A DNA stretch of 35,928 nucleotides from Phycisphaerales bacterium (GCA_016793015.1 JAEUJD010000141.1:1-35928), one strand, 5' to 3'; shown: positions 8,590-17,476, counted from the first letter of the stretch. Notes: generated by a model not told the origin, from the letters alone. Translations and numbers: made by a program.

Positions 8590-8667
8590 GGCGCATGGTA
8601 GAGCCCGGCAGTCGCAAGACGAACCATCGGCCCCCCGCCGCGCGTGATGATGTGAAGGATGAAAATG

Positions 8668-8690
8668 GCGGGCGTCGCGGGGACGCCCGC
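8668..8690 (-). terminator. Candidate intrinsic terminator of the RNHCP gene
   Basis: A perfect nine-base-pair stem (GCGGGCGTC pairing with GACGCCCGC) with a five-base loop begins four bases after the RNHCP stop codon. Read on the minus strand it is followed by CATTTTC, a weak T tract, so termination may be partial and allow read-through into the amidotransferase gene. Confidence 0.55.
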
Positions 8691-8694
8691 GGGG

Positions 8695-9057
8695 TTAGTT
8701 GCTCCTCCTGCGGAACTCGTCGAGCGGGAATGCGGGGTTGGCGATCGGACGGAGTGCGAGCGCCAGGAGCGTTCGTTCTTCGTCATCGCCTGCCACGCGG
8801 TTGGTGCCGATCTTGCCGCAGCCGGAGCAGCGGTGGATGATCGCCCATTCGCCGTCCTGGCGAACCTCGATGCCGATGGGCTCCATGCCGGAGCGGCAGG
8901 CGCAGGCGCGATCGCCCGGTTCGTCGTCGACGTGGCGCGACCAGAGGCACAGCGGACAGTGATTCCGGTGCCTGGTTCCCCAGGCCTGAACTGGGACGAG
9001 GCTCTTGCAATGGATACAGGTGAAGTCGTTGGTTTCGGTTCTGCTCTTGTGGGACAT
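8695..9057 (-). CDS. RNHCP-domain zinc-ribbon protein
   Basis: A 120-residue protein carrying the RNHCP domain, named for the motif RNHCPLCLWS, which is present at residues 31-40. Three CxxC pairs are visible: Cys14/Cys17, Cys34/Cys37 and Cys77/Cys80. There is also a CAC pair at about 52-54. This suggests at least one and perhaps two zinc sites. It is soluble, with no signal peptide. The function of the family is not known; the Cys spacing resembles nucleic-acid or protein-binding ribbons. The start at 9057 (MSHKSRTETNDFTC) is preferred over an ATG four codons upstream, since the family usually begins close to the first CxxC, but neither has a clear ribosome binding site. Confidence 0.85.
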   Translation of the reverse strand: MSHKSRTETNDFTCIHCKSLVPVQAWGTRHRNHCPLCLWSRHVDDEPGDRACACRSGMEPIGIEVRQDGEWAIIHRCSGCGKIGTNRVAGDDEERTLLALALRPIANPAFPLDEFRRRSN

Positions 9058-9069
9058 TGGTAGATGCAA

Positions 9070-9430
9070 CCGCGAAGCCCGCGGGCTGTGCCCGTGGGGT
9101 GGAGAAAATCGTTTTCTCTCGGTTGATCGATCCCGCAGCTCTTGGTTCGTGCCTCAAGTTCAAAACCAACTTGAGCACGGGACACCGCCTCCGGGCCGAG
9201 ACGCCCGGGAGGCACGATCCACGCTTCATTTGCAGGCCATCACGTAGCGCCCGCACAAGCAGATCGTCGCTACAGGATTGATCAGACAGTGGTTGCCATC
9301 GCAAAATATTAGCACAATTCCGGCGGGGAGGTCCGGGCGCGGCCTATTTCTTCTCCATTCCGCTCGCATCCGGTCGATGCGAGTGCTTTCCGGAGCCTTT
9401 GTCGTGGCTCTTCATGAACAGGAGTCTCGC
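9070..9430. other. Hairpin-rich intergenic region
   Basis: This divergent gap of about 360 bases holds no convincing gene. It has a run of inverted repeats: the perfect palindrome AGCCCGCGGGCT (9076-9087); GAGAAAA/TTTTCTC with a three-base loop (9102-9118); a 12-pair stem with one bulge and a seven-base loop (9148-9179); GCCTCCGGGC/GCCCGGGAGGC with a six-base loop (9187-9213); and GTAGCG/CGCTAC with a longer loop (9244-9273). The only AT-rich patch, around 9299-9316, may contain the promoter of the HdeD-like gene. It could be a structured RNA, a REP-like element cluster or overlapping operators. Confidence 0.6.
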
Positions 9431-10018
9431 ATGACACAGGTCGCTGCTTCACCTTTGGCTGTCGGTTCCACCCCCCACCTGCACGCGCTTGCGATGGGAT
9501 GGAAGCTGCTTTTCTTCCGCGGCGTGTGCGCGATCGCCTTTGGCGCGATCGCTGTCACGATGCCCATCCAGACGCTGGGCACTCTGATCTGGATGTTCGC
9601 GGCGTTTGCGGTGATCGACGGTGTGTTCGCGATTGCCGGTGCGATCTCGGGCAAGGCAAAGGCGTACGCGCCGACGTGGTGGCTGATCGTCGTGGGAGTG
9701 CTGAGCATCGCGGCGGGGATTGCGGTTTTCAGTTACCCCGCGCTCTCGGCGCTGCTCATGCTGAAGTTCATCGCGTTCTGGGCGATCTTCCGTGGGGTGT
9801 TCGAGATCATCGGCGCGATCCAGCTCCGCAAGGTCGTCACCAACGAATGGACGCTGATCATCGGCGGGCTGATCGACATCGCGTTCGGTGTTTACATCCT
9901 CGCGTTCCCCGGACGAGGCGCGCTGGCCATGATCATCGTGCTCGGCATCTTCGCGATCATCTCGGGCATCTCTCTGGTGGCGCTTTCGATGCGGCTCAAA
10001 AAGCACGCGACGGCCTGA
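9431..10018 (+). CDS. HdeD/DUF308-family membrane protein
   Basis: A 195-residue inner-membrane protein with six predicted hydrophobic helices, at about 25-43, 47-70, 82-100, 103-128, 141-160 and 165-185. They form three similar hairpins, as in the DUF308 (HdeD) family. In Escherichia coli HdeD is linked to acid resistance at high cell density; the molecular activity is unknown, so the name does not prove the role here. The frame is open upstream to 9278, but the ATG at 9431 has AGGAG at 9420-9424, six bases away, and gives the typical short cytoplasmic N-terminus. The gene stands alone, followed by a strong terminator. Confidence 0.85.
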   Translation: MTQVAASPLAVGSTPHLHALAMGWKLLFFRGVCAIAFGAIAVTMPIQTLGTLIWMFAAFAVIDGVFAIAGAISGKAKAYAPTWWLIVVGVLSIAAGIAVFSYPALSALLMLKFIAFWAIFRGVFEIIGAIQLRKVVTNEWTLIIGGLIDIAFGVYILAFPGRGALAMIIVLGIFAIISGISLVALSMRLKKHATA

Positions 10019-10047
10019 GAGCTCGCTACGACTCCGATTGCAGAATG

Positions 10048-10078
10048 CAGGCACGTGCGGGCGTGCCTGTTTTTTTTT
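10048..10078 (+). terminator. Rho-independent terminator after the HdeD-like gene
   Basis: A perfect eight-base-pair stem, CAGGCACG with CGTGCCTG and a six-base loop, is followed immediately by nine T residues (10070-10078). It lies 30 bases after the HdeD-like stop. The convergent xfp gene ends at 10091; read from that side the hairpin is preceded by A residues and lacks a good T tract, so it works best for the plus strand. Confidence 0.93.
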
Positions 10079-10090
10079 GGAGAGTCCGGG

Positions 10091-12457
10091 CTACTTCCCG
10101 GCCGGAACCCACTTCCAATCGCGAATCTGCGGCATGTCTTCGCCGTGCTGACGGATGTACTTGGTGTGCTCGCGGCGCTTCTCGGCCATGTGCTGCGTCA
10201 CATCTTCGCCCTTCGCGCCCAACCCGCCCAGGCGGCGGATCGCGTCGATGACGAGGTGGTAGCGGTCCATGTCGTTCAGCACGACCATGTCGAAGGGCGT
10301 GGTGGTCGTGCCTTCTTCTTTGTAGCCCCGGACGTGGATGTTCTCGTGATTGGTGCGCCGGTAGGTGAGGCGGTGGATCAGCCACGGATAGCCGTGATAG
10401 GCGAAGATCACCGGCTTGTCCTTGGTGAAGAGCAGGTCGAAGGCTTCATCGGAGAGGCCGTGCGGGTGTTCGCTCGGCTGCTGGAGTTTCATCAGGTCGA
10501 TGATGTTGACCACGCGGACTTTCAATTGGGGCAGGTGTTCGCGGAGGAGCATGGTTGCCGCGAGGATTTCGAGCGTGGGGACGTCGCCGCAGCAGGCCAT
10601 GACGACATCGGGCTCGCCGCCACCGTCGCTGCTGGCCCAATCCCAGATTCCGATACCGGCTTTGCAGTGTGCGGATGCGGAGTCGATGTCGAGCCACTGG
10701 GGCGCGGGCTGCTTTCCGGCGACGATCACGTTCACGTAATTGCGGCTGCGGAGGCAGTGATCGGTGACGCTGAGCAGCGTGTTGGCATCGGGCGGCAGAT
10801 AAACGCGGATGACGTCGGCTTTCTTGTTGACGACGTGGTCGATGAAGCCGGGGTCCTGATGGCTGAAACCGTTGTGATCCTGGCGCCAGACGTGGGAAGA
10901 GAGCAGGTAGTTGAGCGAGGCGATGGGCTTGCGCCAGCCGATCTTCCGTGTCACCTTCAGCCACTTGGCGTGCTGATTGAACATCGAATCGACGATGTGG
11001 ATGAACGCCTCGTAGCACGAGAACATGCCGTGGCGGCCGGTGAGGAGGTATCCCTCGAGCCAGCCTTGGCACTGATGCTCGCTCAGCATCTCCATCACGC
11101 GGCCATCCGGCGCGACGTGGTCGTCGGTCTTGTAGATCTCGGCGGTTGATTCGCGGTTGGTCACTTCAAAGAGCGGCTGCCAGCGGTTGGAAGACGTCTC
11201 GTCCGGGCTGACGACGCGGAAGTTCTTCGCGTCGTCGTTCATCTTCATGACGTCGCGGAGGAAATCGCCCTGGATGCGGGTCGATTCCGCTTCGACGCTG
11301 CCGGGCGCGGTGAGCTTGATCGCGTACTCGCGATAGTTAGGCATCTTGAGGTCTTTGAGCAGCAGGCCGCCGTTGGCGTGCGGATTGGCACCCATGCGGC
11401 GCGTGCCTTTGGGCGCGAGCTCGGCGAGTTCGGCGATGAGCGTTCCCTTCGCATCGAAGAGTTCCTGAGGGCGGTAACTCCGCATCCACTCTTCCAGCAG
11501 CTTCATGTGCGACGGATTCTCGCGCACGTTTGCCAACGGCACCTGGTGCGAGCGGAACGAACCTTCCACCTGCTTGCCATCGACAACCTTCGGGCCGGTC
11601 CAGCCCTTGGGTGTCTTCATGACGATCATGGGCCAGCGCGGGCGCCCGTTGAAACCGCTGGTGCGTGCCGCCTGCTGGATGCGTTTGATCTCGGCGAAGA
11701 CCGTGTCGAACGTGGTCGCCATCAGTTCGTGCATCTTCGCCGGATCGTCGCCTTCGACCCAGTGCGGCTCGTAGCCGTAGCCACGCATCAGCGATTCGAG
11801 TTCTTCGCGGGGAATGCGGGCGAGCACCGTCGGTCCGGCGATCTTGTAGCCGTTCAAGTGCAGAATCGGGAGCACAGCACCGTCGCGCGCGGGGTTCAGG
11901 AACTTATTGGAGTGCCAACTGGTGGCGAGCGGTCCGGTCTCGGCTTCGCCGTCGCCGATGACGCATGCCGCGATGAGATCGGGGTTGTCGAAGACTGCGC
12001 CGTAGGCGTGCGAGAGTGCGTAACCGAGTTCGCCACCTTCGTGAATGGAGCCGGGCGTTTCGGGCGCGACGTGGCTGGGGATGCCCCCGGGGAATGAGAA
12101 CTGCTTGAAGAGCCGCTGCATGCCGGGTTCGTCTTGCGAGATGTTGGGATAGAACTCGCTGTAGGTGCCTTCGAGGTAGGTGTTGGCGACGAGGCCGGGC
12201 CCGCCGTGGCCGGGGCCGGCGATGTAGATGACGTTCAGATCGTCGCGTGCGATGACGCGATTGAGGTGGACGTAGACGAAGTTCAGACCTGGAGTCGTTC
12301 CGAAGTGGCCCAGCAGGCGGGGCTTGATGTGATCGATGCTGAGGGGCTGCTTGAGCAGCGGGTTCTCATAGAGGTATATCTGGCCGACGGAGAGGTAGTT
12401 GGAGGCGCGCCAGTAGGCGTCCATCTGGCGGAGAAGGTCTGGATTGAGAGTGGCCAT
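10091..12457 (-). CDS. xfp: Xylulose-5-phosphate/fructose-6-phosphate phosphoketolase
   Basis: A thiamine-diphosphate enzyme that splits xylulose-5-P (and usually fructose-6-P) with phosphate into acetyl-phosphate and glyceraldehyde-3-P or erythrose-4-P. It is 788 residues, the normal family length. Visible motifs are GPGHGGP at 81-87, the ThDP/Mg motif [15 protein letters not shown] starting at about 168, the SHQVPL element, [12 protein letters not shown] in the middle, and the conserved C-terminus [20 protein letters not shown]. The ATG at 12455-12457 has AGGAG seven bases upstream. The frame stays open far into ackA, but that part is a shadow. The gene starts 14 bases after the ackA stop, so the two form an operon in which acetyl-phosphate made here is converted by acetate kinase to acetate and ATP. 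Identification is secure. Confidence 0.97.
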   Translation of the reverse strand: MATLNPDLLRQMDAYWRASNYLSVGQIYLYENPLLKQPLSIDHIKPRLLGHFGTTPGLNFVYVHLNRVIARDDLNVIYIAGPGHGGPGLVANTYLEGTYSEFYPNISQDEPGMQRLFKQFSFPGGIPSHVAPETPGSIHEGGELGYALSHAYGAVFDNPDLIAACVIGDGEAETGPLATSWHSNKFLNPARDGAVLPILHLNGYKIAGPTVLARIPREELESLMRGYGYEPHWVEGDDPAKMHELMATTFDTVFAEIKRIQQAARTSGFNGRPRWPMIVMKTPKGWTGPKVVDGKQVEGSFRSHQVPLANVRENPSHMKLLEEWMRSYRPQELFDAKGTLIAELAELAPKGTRRMGANPHANGGLLLKDLKMPNYREYAIKLTAPGSVEAESTRIQGDFLRDVMKMNDDAKNFRVVSPDETSSNRWQPLFEVTNRESTAEIYKTDDHVAPDGRVMEMLSEHQCQGWLEGYLLTGRHGMFSCYEAFIHIVDSMFNQHAKWLKVTRKIGWRKPIASLNYLLSSHVWRQDHNGFSHQDPGFIDHVVNKKADVIRVYLPPDANTLLSVTDHCLRSRNYVNVIVAGKQPAPQWLDIDSASAHCKAGIGIWDWASSDGGGEPDVVMACCGDVPTLEILAATMLLREHLPQLKVRVVNIIDLMKLQQPSEHPHGLSDEAFDLLFTKDKPVIFAYHGYPWLIHRLTYRRTNHENIHVRGYKEEGTTTTPFDMVVLNDMDRYHLVIDAIRRLGGLGAKGEDVTQHMAEKRREHTKYIRQHGEDMPQIRDWKWVPAGK

Positions 12458-12471
12458 TGTGATGCTCCTGG

Positions 12472-13704
12472 TCAGCGTGTTTCCGCAAGAGACTGAGTGT
12501 CGACAAGCCGTTCCACGTGGCGTGCGATCATCTGCTCTTCGTCGGTCCGGATGACACGGACAAGGACGCGTGCCCCGGATGCCGAGATGCGCCCTTTTCC
12601 GGCCGCGTTGAGCGCGGGATCGAGCACGATACCGAGGTAGCCGAGCGATTCGCAGATGCCGGCGCGAATCTCGGGTGAATTTTCGCCGATGCCCCCGGAG
12701 AAGACCAGCGTGTCGAGTCCGCCGAGCGACGCGGTCATGGCGGCGATGTGCTTGCGGGCGATCCAGCAGAAGAGGTCGATCGCCTCCGAAGCGTGCGTGT
12801 CGGTGGTGCGCTTCGCGAGCAGATCTCGCACGTCGGCGCTGATTCCGGAGACGCCGAGCAGGCCGCATTCTTTGTTCAGGAGGGACACAAGCTTGTCGGG
12901 AGTGAGCCTCCCTTGCTGGGCCATGTAAAGGACAACACCCGGATCGAGGTCGCCGGGGCGTGTGCCCATCATCAGGCCGGAGAGTGCGGACGCGGCCATC
13001 GTGGTATCGATCGGCTTTCCTCCCCGCACGGCGGCGAGGCTGGCGCCCGAGCCGAGGTGAGCGAGTACGACGCGGCCGCCGGAAACGGGCTTGCCATCCT
13101 CCCGCTCCAGTTCCGACATCAGGAACTCGTACGAAAGTCCGTGATACCCGTAGCGACGGAGCCCGGCCTCGTCGAACCGGCGAGGAATCGGCAGCATCGT
13201 CGCGACGCGTGGGAGGGTGCGGTGAAACGCCGTGTCCAGGCACATCACCTGCGGCACGCCTGCGAACACCTTCTCGAATATCTCGATCAACGCGATCTCG
13301 CGGGGCAGATGCGTTGCATCCATCTTGGCGACGGCGCGAAGTTCATCCAGCAGCTTGGGCGAGAGAAGTTGATGATCGGGCGAACCGGGTCCGCCGTAGA
13401 CAATGCGATGGCCGATGCCGAGCAGCGCGCGCCCGCTGAGCTTGTCGCGAAGCGCCGACGCCAGCACCTCGGCGGCCTCATTGTGAGCGAGCGTGCCGAC
13501 GGCCCGGACTTCGGACGCTTTCGAGGCCGCATCGTCGAGGGCGCCTTCGAGGCGGAACTCTGCGCCTTCGCTGCCGATCCGGTCGACGCTGCCTCGCATC
13601 ACGCGGGTCGGGTTTGCACCGGCGCGAAAGACCGCGACCTTGATGCTCGAAGAGCCGCCGTTGATCGAGATCACGAATGAATTGTGAGCTGCGCCGCTTG
13701 TCAC
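12472..13704 (-). CDS. ackA: Acetate kinase
   Basis: Acetate kinase converts acetyl-phosphate and ADP to acetate and ATP. It is 410 residues. Signature one is [16 protein letters not shown] with Asn15. Also present are the [11 protein letters not shown] segment, [11 protein letters not shown] (usually HLGNGAS), [14 protein letters not shown] and the adenine-loop motif [13 protein letters not shown]. The start is a GTG at 13702-13704, the only start that gives a proper N-terminus before signature one. A hairpin GAGGA-CCCC-TCCTC directly precedes it and contains the ribosome binding site, so translation may be restrained or coupled to the upstream gene 40 bases away. It is cotranscribed with xfp. 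Confidence 0.95.
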   Translation of the reverse strand: MTSGAAHNSFVISINGGSSSIKVAVFRAGANPTRVMRGSVDRIGSEGAEFRLEGALDDAASKASEVRAVGTLAHNEAAEVLASALRDKLSGRALLGIGHRIVYGGPGSPDHQLLSPKLLDELRAVAKMDATHLPREIALIEIFEKVFAGVPQVMCLDTAFHRTLPRVATMLPIPRRFDEAGLRRYGYHGLSYEFLMSELEREDGKPVSGGRVVLAHLGSGASLAAVRGGKPIDTTMAASALSGLMMGTRPGDLDPGVVLYMAQQGRLTPDKLVSLLNKECGLLGVSGISADVRDLLAKRTTDTHASEAIDLFCWIARKHIAAMTASLGGLDTLVFSGGIGENSPEIRAGICESLGYLGIVLDPALNAAGKGRISASGARVLVRVIRTDEEQMIARHVERLVDTQSLAETR

Positions 13705-13718
13705 GAGGAGGGGTCCTC
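13705..13718 (-). promoter_or_regulatory. Hairpin covering the ackA ribosome binding site
   Basis: On the minus strand GAGGA, four C residues and TCCTC form a five-base-pair hairpin that touches the ackA GTG start. The 5' arm is the only Shine-Dalgarno-like sequence for ackA, so folding would hide it. It could be opened by ribosomes ending the upstream gene, or by an RNA-binding factor. The stem is short, so the effect is uncertain. Confidence 0.5.
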
Positions 13719-13744
13719 CGCGGACACTCTATTCGCGCCCGAAA

Positions 13745-14803
13745 CTATTTCGCCGGGCCGAGTCCGACGGTCACCAGCAGCGGGAGATGATCCGAAGCTA
13801 TGTCCCCGGCCGGCGTGGAGGATTCGCATTGCAATCCGCGAATGAGCACATGGTCGATGGCGACGGGCAGGAGCGAGGAAAGCCCGGAGGAGGGCCACGT
13901 GCCCGCCCAGCCGCGGGATGCGACGGATCGCGAGTCGGAGAGGCCGGCGCGGCGCAGATCGGAGAAGTTGACGCTCGATGTCGTGCAGTTGAAGTCGCCG
14001 GCGATGATCACCGGGCGGGTTTCTTGTGATAGCCAGTCGCAGAGCCATTTCGTCATGATCCTTTGTTCGAGCAAGCAGGAAGAGTGAATAGGTGGGGCGT
14101 AGTGGACGTTCTGGAGCACGATGGGAGAGCCTTGAAACTCGATCACCGCGCGAATCTGCGGGTCCCAAATCCCCACTTCTCCGCCTGCGCGACCGTCGAG
14201 CGAACCAAGGGAACGGATGCTCTGGTGCGGATACAGATCAGGCTCCGAGACAAACGCGACCTTTGAGTAGATCGCTTCGCCGAACGCGTGATCCCGTATT
14301 CCCTCAACTCGAAACGGATACGACTTGCCGAGCGAATACGCGAGCTTGGCGGCCTTGTCGGGCGTGTACTCCTGAAAGAAGATGACGTCGGGCGCGAACC
14401 GATTGATCTCCGCGACGAGTGCGCCGACTTCGGAATGGCCGACGAGCAGATTCGCGGTCATGACGCGTAGCGGCCGCTCGAGAATCGCATTGGACGGACG
14501 GAGGCATGAAGCGACGAGCGGGCCGATCGTCCACGCCAGCACGGGAAGAATCAGTGCCGCAATCATCCAGCGCCGCAGCGCCACGAGAATCACGAGCGGC
14601 ATCAAGAGCGCCAAGCCGAGGTGCATCTCGAAGGTACGCACGAAGAACGAGAGCATGAAGAGGCGGCGCAGCACGCCACGCGAGTGAGCGAACGAATCGG
14701 GTGTCGCGTAGGCCAGCGCAAGAAGACCGGCGGAGACAATGGCTGCTCCGACTGCCGCGTGCCCGAGAAGGCGAGCGGGCTTCCGACGGGGTTTTTCGAT
14801 CAT
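13745..14803 (-). CDS. Membrane-anchored endonuclease/exonuclease/phosphatase-family protein
   Basis: A 352-residue protein with hydrophobic segments at about 14-33, 60-76 and 79-100, then an EEP (DNase I-like) domain at about 112-346. Active-site residues are visible: Asn118 (MTANLL), Glu145 (FFQEY), Asp270 and Asn272 (IAGDFN), Asp317-His318 (AIDHV) and Asp338-His339 (SDHLP). This layout resembles YafD/VanX-linked membrane EEP proteins. The substrate may be a nucleic acid, phospholipid or phosphoinositide-like phosphodiester; the sequence does not decide. The catalytic domain probably faces the periplasm. It lies upstream of ackA on the same strand with a 40-base gap, so it may be cotranscribed without a shared pathway. 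All catalytic positions are intact. Confidence 0.88.
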   Translation of the reverse strand: MIEKPRRKPARLLGHAAVGAAIVSAGLLALAYATPDSFAHSRGVLRRLFMLSFFVRTFEMHLGLALLMPLVILVALRRWMIAALILPVLAWTIGPLVASCLRPSNAILERPLRVMTANLLVGHSEVGALVAEINRFAPDVIFFQEYTPDKAAKLAYSLGKSYPFRVEGIRDHAFGEAIYSKVAFVSEPDLYPHQSIRSLGSLDGRAGGEVGIWDPQIRAVIEFQGSPIVLQNVHYAPPIHSSCLLEQRIMTKWLCDWLSQETRPVIIAGDFNCTTSSVNFSDLRRAGLSDSRSVASRGWAGTWPSSGLSSLLPVAIDHVLIRGLQCESSTPAGDIASDHLPLLVTVGLGPAK

Positions 14804-14873
14804 CCCCCGGCCTACGCGGATTTACCGAGATGGGTTCATGGCGTAAGCCGGAACTCTCCGCGAGGCTGGGCAT

Positions 14874-15539
14874 CTATTTGGAGTTGAGCAGGATCTTGCC
14901 GAGGCGGGCGGCCCAGTTTCGGAAGACGAGTTTGGTATCGGAGTAGGGGTCGGTGACCTTGCCGGGATCGCGAGTTTTCACGAGCGAGGAATCGACTGCG
15001 GAAGCGAGGGGCTCGTTGGTGAGGGAGTCAACGATCTCCATTTCTGCCGCGGCCCCGCCTTCCCAGCGGAACCAGTCGTTGTTGGGTCCGCCCGAGCGCG
15101 CAACCTCGGTGATCGCCGTCTTCACCCGAGCCGTCTTCGGTGCCGGAACAGTGATGACGGGGTGCGTCGCCTGCAGGATGTCCACGATCTCGTACCGAAA
15201 GTCGGCCGCGAGGCGCTGCTTGTCCTTTTCCGAGATCGGGATGCCCCGGGTGCTGGTGCTGGGGATGACCTGCACCGGGTCGACGATGAATCGCGTGTAC
15301 TGGCTGAGCTTGTCGGATTTCCAGAACAGAGTGCCGGGGAATTCGGGGGAGGGCTTCAGTCGCGCGTAGTCGGAGATCAGCCCGGAGCGCCGGGGCGCGG
15401 GCATGTTGTTCACGTCGGGCGGGCGCTGCTCGCCGAGGGTGTTGGTTTCGGCGCGGCTGCCACCCGAGTTGTTCGAGTGAGCGCAGCCGGCGAGCAGAAG
15501 GGTGAGGGCGAGGAAGCGGACGGCGCGGGGCGTGTGCAT
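14874..15539 (-). CDS. DUF3313-type lipoprotein
   Basis: A 221-residue predicted lipoprotein. The signal peptide ends in LLAGC, with Cys19 as the lipidation site, followed by a Ser/Asn/Gly-rich linker. The body has the DUF3313 pattern: SGLISDYARLKPSP near residue 53, a FIVDPVQVIP strand, and a mixed region about the middle with RYEIVDILQATHPVI. The family is envelope-associated and of unknown function. A conserved charged tail (NWAARLGKILL) ends the protein. No good ribosome binding site is seen before the ATG. Base composition of the plus strand here is strongly G-rich and changes sharply just upstream of this gene. Confidence 0.78.
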   Translation of the reverse strand: MHTPRAVRFLALTLLLAGCAHSNNSGGSRAETNTLGEQRPPDVNNMPAPRRSGLISDYARLKPSPEFPGTLFWKSDKLSQYTRFIVDPVQVIPSTSTRGIPISEKDKQRLAADFRYEIVDILQATHPVITVPAPKTARVKTAITEVARSGGPNNDWFRWEGGAAAEMEIVDSLTNEPLASAVDSSLVKTRDPGKVTDPYSDTKLVFRNWAARLGKILLNSK

Positions 15540-15594
15540 GAGAGGTTCCGGGGTGTGGACTGGGGGTTCGATTGCCGCGGACAGGAGTGAGAGA

Positions 15595-16077
15595 TTACTC
15601 GATCGCCTTCAGCCCCTGCATCGCCCGCAGGTAATTGATCTGCCCAAAGTGATAGCAGTCGTGGGGCAGAAAATGGGCAATCCCCTCAAACTGCTCGTCG
15701 CTCAGCGTTCGATCCGCGAGCGCCGCCCCGATCTGCTTCTGCGATTCAATGAACCGCGCTCGCGTTGCCGCCCACGCACCTTCCGAGCGATCCGCGATCA
15801 CCGGAAAATTCTCCGCCTCCAGCACTTCCTTCGGCGTTGTCTGCCCCTTCAACTTCCGGAGCCAGTGCTCGCGCCAAAGGCACATGTGCAGCACGTTCTG
15901 CCAGATCGAATGCCGCGCCCCCGTCTGCCCGTGCAGACTCGCGGCATCCGGCGGCTGCCACGCCGCCTGTGCCGGCGTCAGCCCCTCGATCGACTTCGAC
16001 CATGCCGCGGCCCAAAGCCCCAGCGTAAACGCCTCGCTCCAGAACTTCGTCACAAACTCGCGGGCCGAACCAGACAT
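15595..16077 (-). CDS. DinB-family protein
   Basis: A 160-residue four-helix-bundle protein of the DinB/YfiT-like superfamily. Members bind a divalent metal through three His; here these are His64 (WQNVLH), His139 and His143 in the signature HDCYHFGQINYLR. Many DinB relatives are thiol-dependent S-transferases using bacillithiol, mycothiol or glutathione, but the substrate is not predictable. The start ATG at 16075-16077 has AAGGAGA eight bases upstream and gives the standard length; the frame is open far upstream but that part overlaps the next gene. It sits 17 bases after the DUF2585 gene on the same strand and is probably cotranscribed with it. Its coding strand prefers G-ending codons, opposite to the DUF3313 gene. 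Confidence 0.88.
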   Translation of the reverse strand: MSGSAREFVTKFWSEAFTLGLWAAAWSKSIEGLTPAQAAWQPPDAASLHGQTGARHSIWQNVLHMCLWREHWLRKLKGQTTPKEVLEAENFPVIADRSEGAWAATRARFIESQKQIGAALADRTLSDEQFEGIAHFLPHDCYHFGQINYLRAMQGLKAIE

Positions 16078-16094
16078 GCAGATTCTCCTTGTGT

Positions 16095-16739
16095 TCATCG
16101 CAGCGATGCGGGTGTCTGCCAGTGCTTGATCGCCTCGATCGGATGCAGCAGCATCACCACGTTCAGCGTCAGATTGTCCCGGATCCAGAACAGCGTCAGC
16201 AGTTCGAACGCAACAAACAACGCAAACGCCCTCCACGCCCCGATCCGCCAGGCGATCAAAAAGCCCGCTGCGCACGACAGGATGTCGCCGATCGAATTGC
16301 CGATGCTGTCGCCGTTGTAGTTCAGCGACGCGGTCTGCCCCCGATACCGCTCGATGACCAGCGGCGTGTTTTCCAGCACTTCCCAACCGACCTCGAGCGC
16401 AATCGCGGCAAAGAACCACCACCCCGGCGTGAACCGCGCCTGCCAACGCGCCGGCAGCGCGGCGTGCAGCCAGCCGAACGCGATGAAGAACAGCAGCCCG
16501 TGCGAGATGTGCGAAAAGGTGTACGCGTCCAGCAGGTGCTGCGAACAGTGGCTCGACCAGATATCGGCGATCCACGGCGTGGGCGCGGCGCACGAGCACC
16601 ACCAGACCCGCCCCATCGACCGGAGCACGACGACCGCAACGCCGATCAGCCCGAGCGCCAGTACGTAGGGCAGCCGCGATGGAACCCTGAATCCCGAGGC
16701 TTCGGGCAAGGCGACGGATTGGGAGGCGGTTCCCGGCAT
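16095..16739 (-). CDS. DUF2585 (UPF0314) membrane protein
   Basis: A 214-residue integral membrane protein of the DUF2585 family. Typical family features are visible: WCSCAAPTPWIADIWSS followed by SQHLLDAYTFSHISHG at about 66-81, EVGWEVLENTPLVIERYR at about 116-133, NYNGDSIGNSIGDILSC and a final WIRDNLTLNVVML helix. About five to six hydrophobic helices are present. The conserved His, Glu and Asp residues in the membrane suggest an enzymatic or metal-related role, but the function of the family is unknown. The gene starts a minus-strand pair with DinB. A 167-base divergent gap separates it from the exported protein gene on the plus strand. Confidence 0.85.
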   Translation of the reverse strand: MPGTASQSVALPEASGFRVPSRLPYVLALGLIGVAVVVLRSMGRVWWCSCAAPTPWIADIWSSHCSQHLLDAYTFSHISHGLLFFIAFGWLHAALPARWQARFTPGWWFFAAIALEVGWEVLENTPLVIERYRGQTASLNYNGDSIGNSIGDILSCAAGFLIAWRIGAWRAFALFVAFELLTLFWIRDNLTLNVVMLLHPIEAIKHWQTPASLR

Positions 16740-16906
16740 CGCTCAAGCGTATCGAGTCGGGAAACCCGCACAAAGATCGGAATCGCGGCACGCGAGCACG
16801 CTTGCCGCCCGGAAGCTCTCAATCATCAGCCGGGCGAATCCGATCGTCACCCTCTTGCGATAATCATTGTGCTCTTCCGCCCGCGATCCGCACCAAGGAA
16901 TTCATC

Positions 16907-17476
16907 ATGCCCGTTGCCAGCATCTTGCCGCGGTCGTTTCTTTTACTGCTGCTTCCGCACCTCGCCATCTTTGCCGCTTGCTTCTCGATCGGCTGCCAAT
17001 CGGCTCCGAAGGTCACATCGGCCGATCTCGATCGCCTCACCGGCCCAATGTGGAACGGCACGCTCTCGTACCGCGACTACTCCACCAACAAGAACACGAC
17101 AATCGAATCGAATCTGCAGGTTGTCAAGGTCCCCGGGCTTGCCAAGGTGGGCAACGATTTCGCCGACGCCGGGGTCGCGCCGGGCTGGGAATTCCGCTTC
17201 GGCTATCCGCGCGAGCCCAAGGCCAACAGCACAAAGGTCGTCAGGCTCTCGCCCGACGGCGATGCCATCGGCGATGAAATCGTCACCCAGCGTGCATCTC
17301 TCCCCGGCGGCACGCTCCGCATCGTCACCGAAAAGCGCGGCAGCGACAACGACAAGCCCGCGCTCTTCCAGTTCCACTACAACATCGCCCCGACCCGCTT
17401 CACGCTGACCAAGCTCGTGAAGCCCGATGGCGAAAGCGAATTCTTCGAACGGAACAAGTACCAGTGGTCGCGATGA
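16907..17476 (+). CDS. Exported or lipid-anchored hypothetical protein
   Basis: A 189-residue protein I do not recognise. The ATG at 16907 is preceded by AAGGAA and gives a hydrophobic signal region at about 9-29 that ends in SIGC (Cys30), a possible but imperfect lipobox. The mature part is beta-rich, with alternating polar and aromatic residues (GPMWNGTLSYRDY, FHYNIAPTRFTLTKLV), and could be a small barrel or sandwich binding a ligand. A GATAAT hexamer at 16857-16862 could be a -10 box. The gene is convergent with the SnoaL-like gene, whose stop lies 15 bases away. Upstream open sequence to 16802 is outside the gene. Confidence 0.75.
   Translation: MPVASILPRSFLLLLLPHLAIFAACFSIGCQSAPKVTSADLDRLTGPMWNGTLSYRDYSTNKNTTIESNLQVVKVPGLAKVGNDFADAGVAPGWEFRFGYPREPKANSTKVVRLSPDGDAIGDEIVTQRASLPGGTLRIVTEKRGSDNDKPALFQFHYNIAPTRFTLTKLVKPDGESEFFERNKYQWSR

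Noticed and set aside
10055..11149. A plus-strand frame opposite xfp
   Set aside because: It is antisense to conserved Xfp sequence, with no motif of its own.
12458..13243. Upstream extension of the xfp frame giving a much longer protein
   Set aside because: It runs inside ackA on the same strand, lacks any phosphoketolase sequence, and the ATG at 12455-12457 with AGGAG gives the normal length.
15540..15594. A dif-like site at the composition switch
   Set aside because: No AT-rich XerC/XerD-type dyad was found there by eye.
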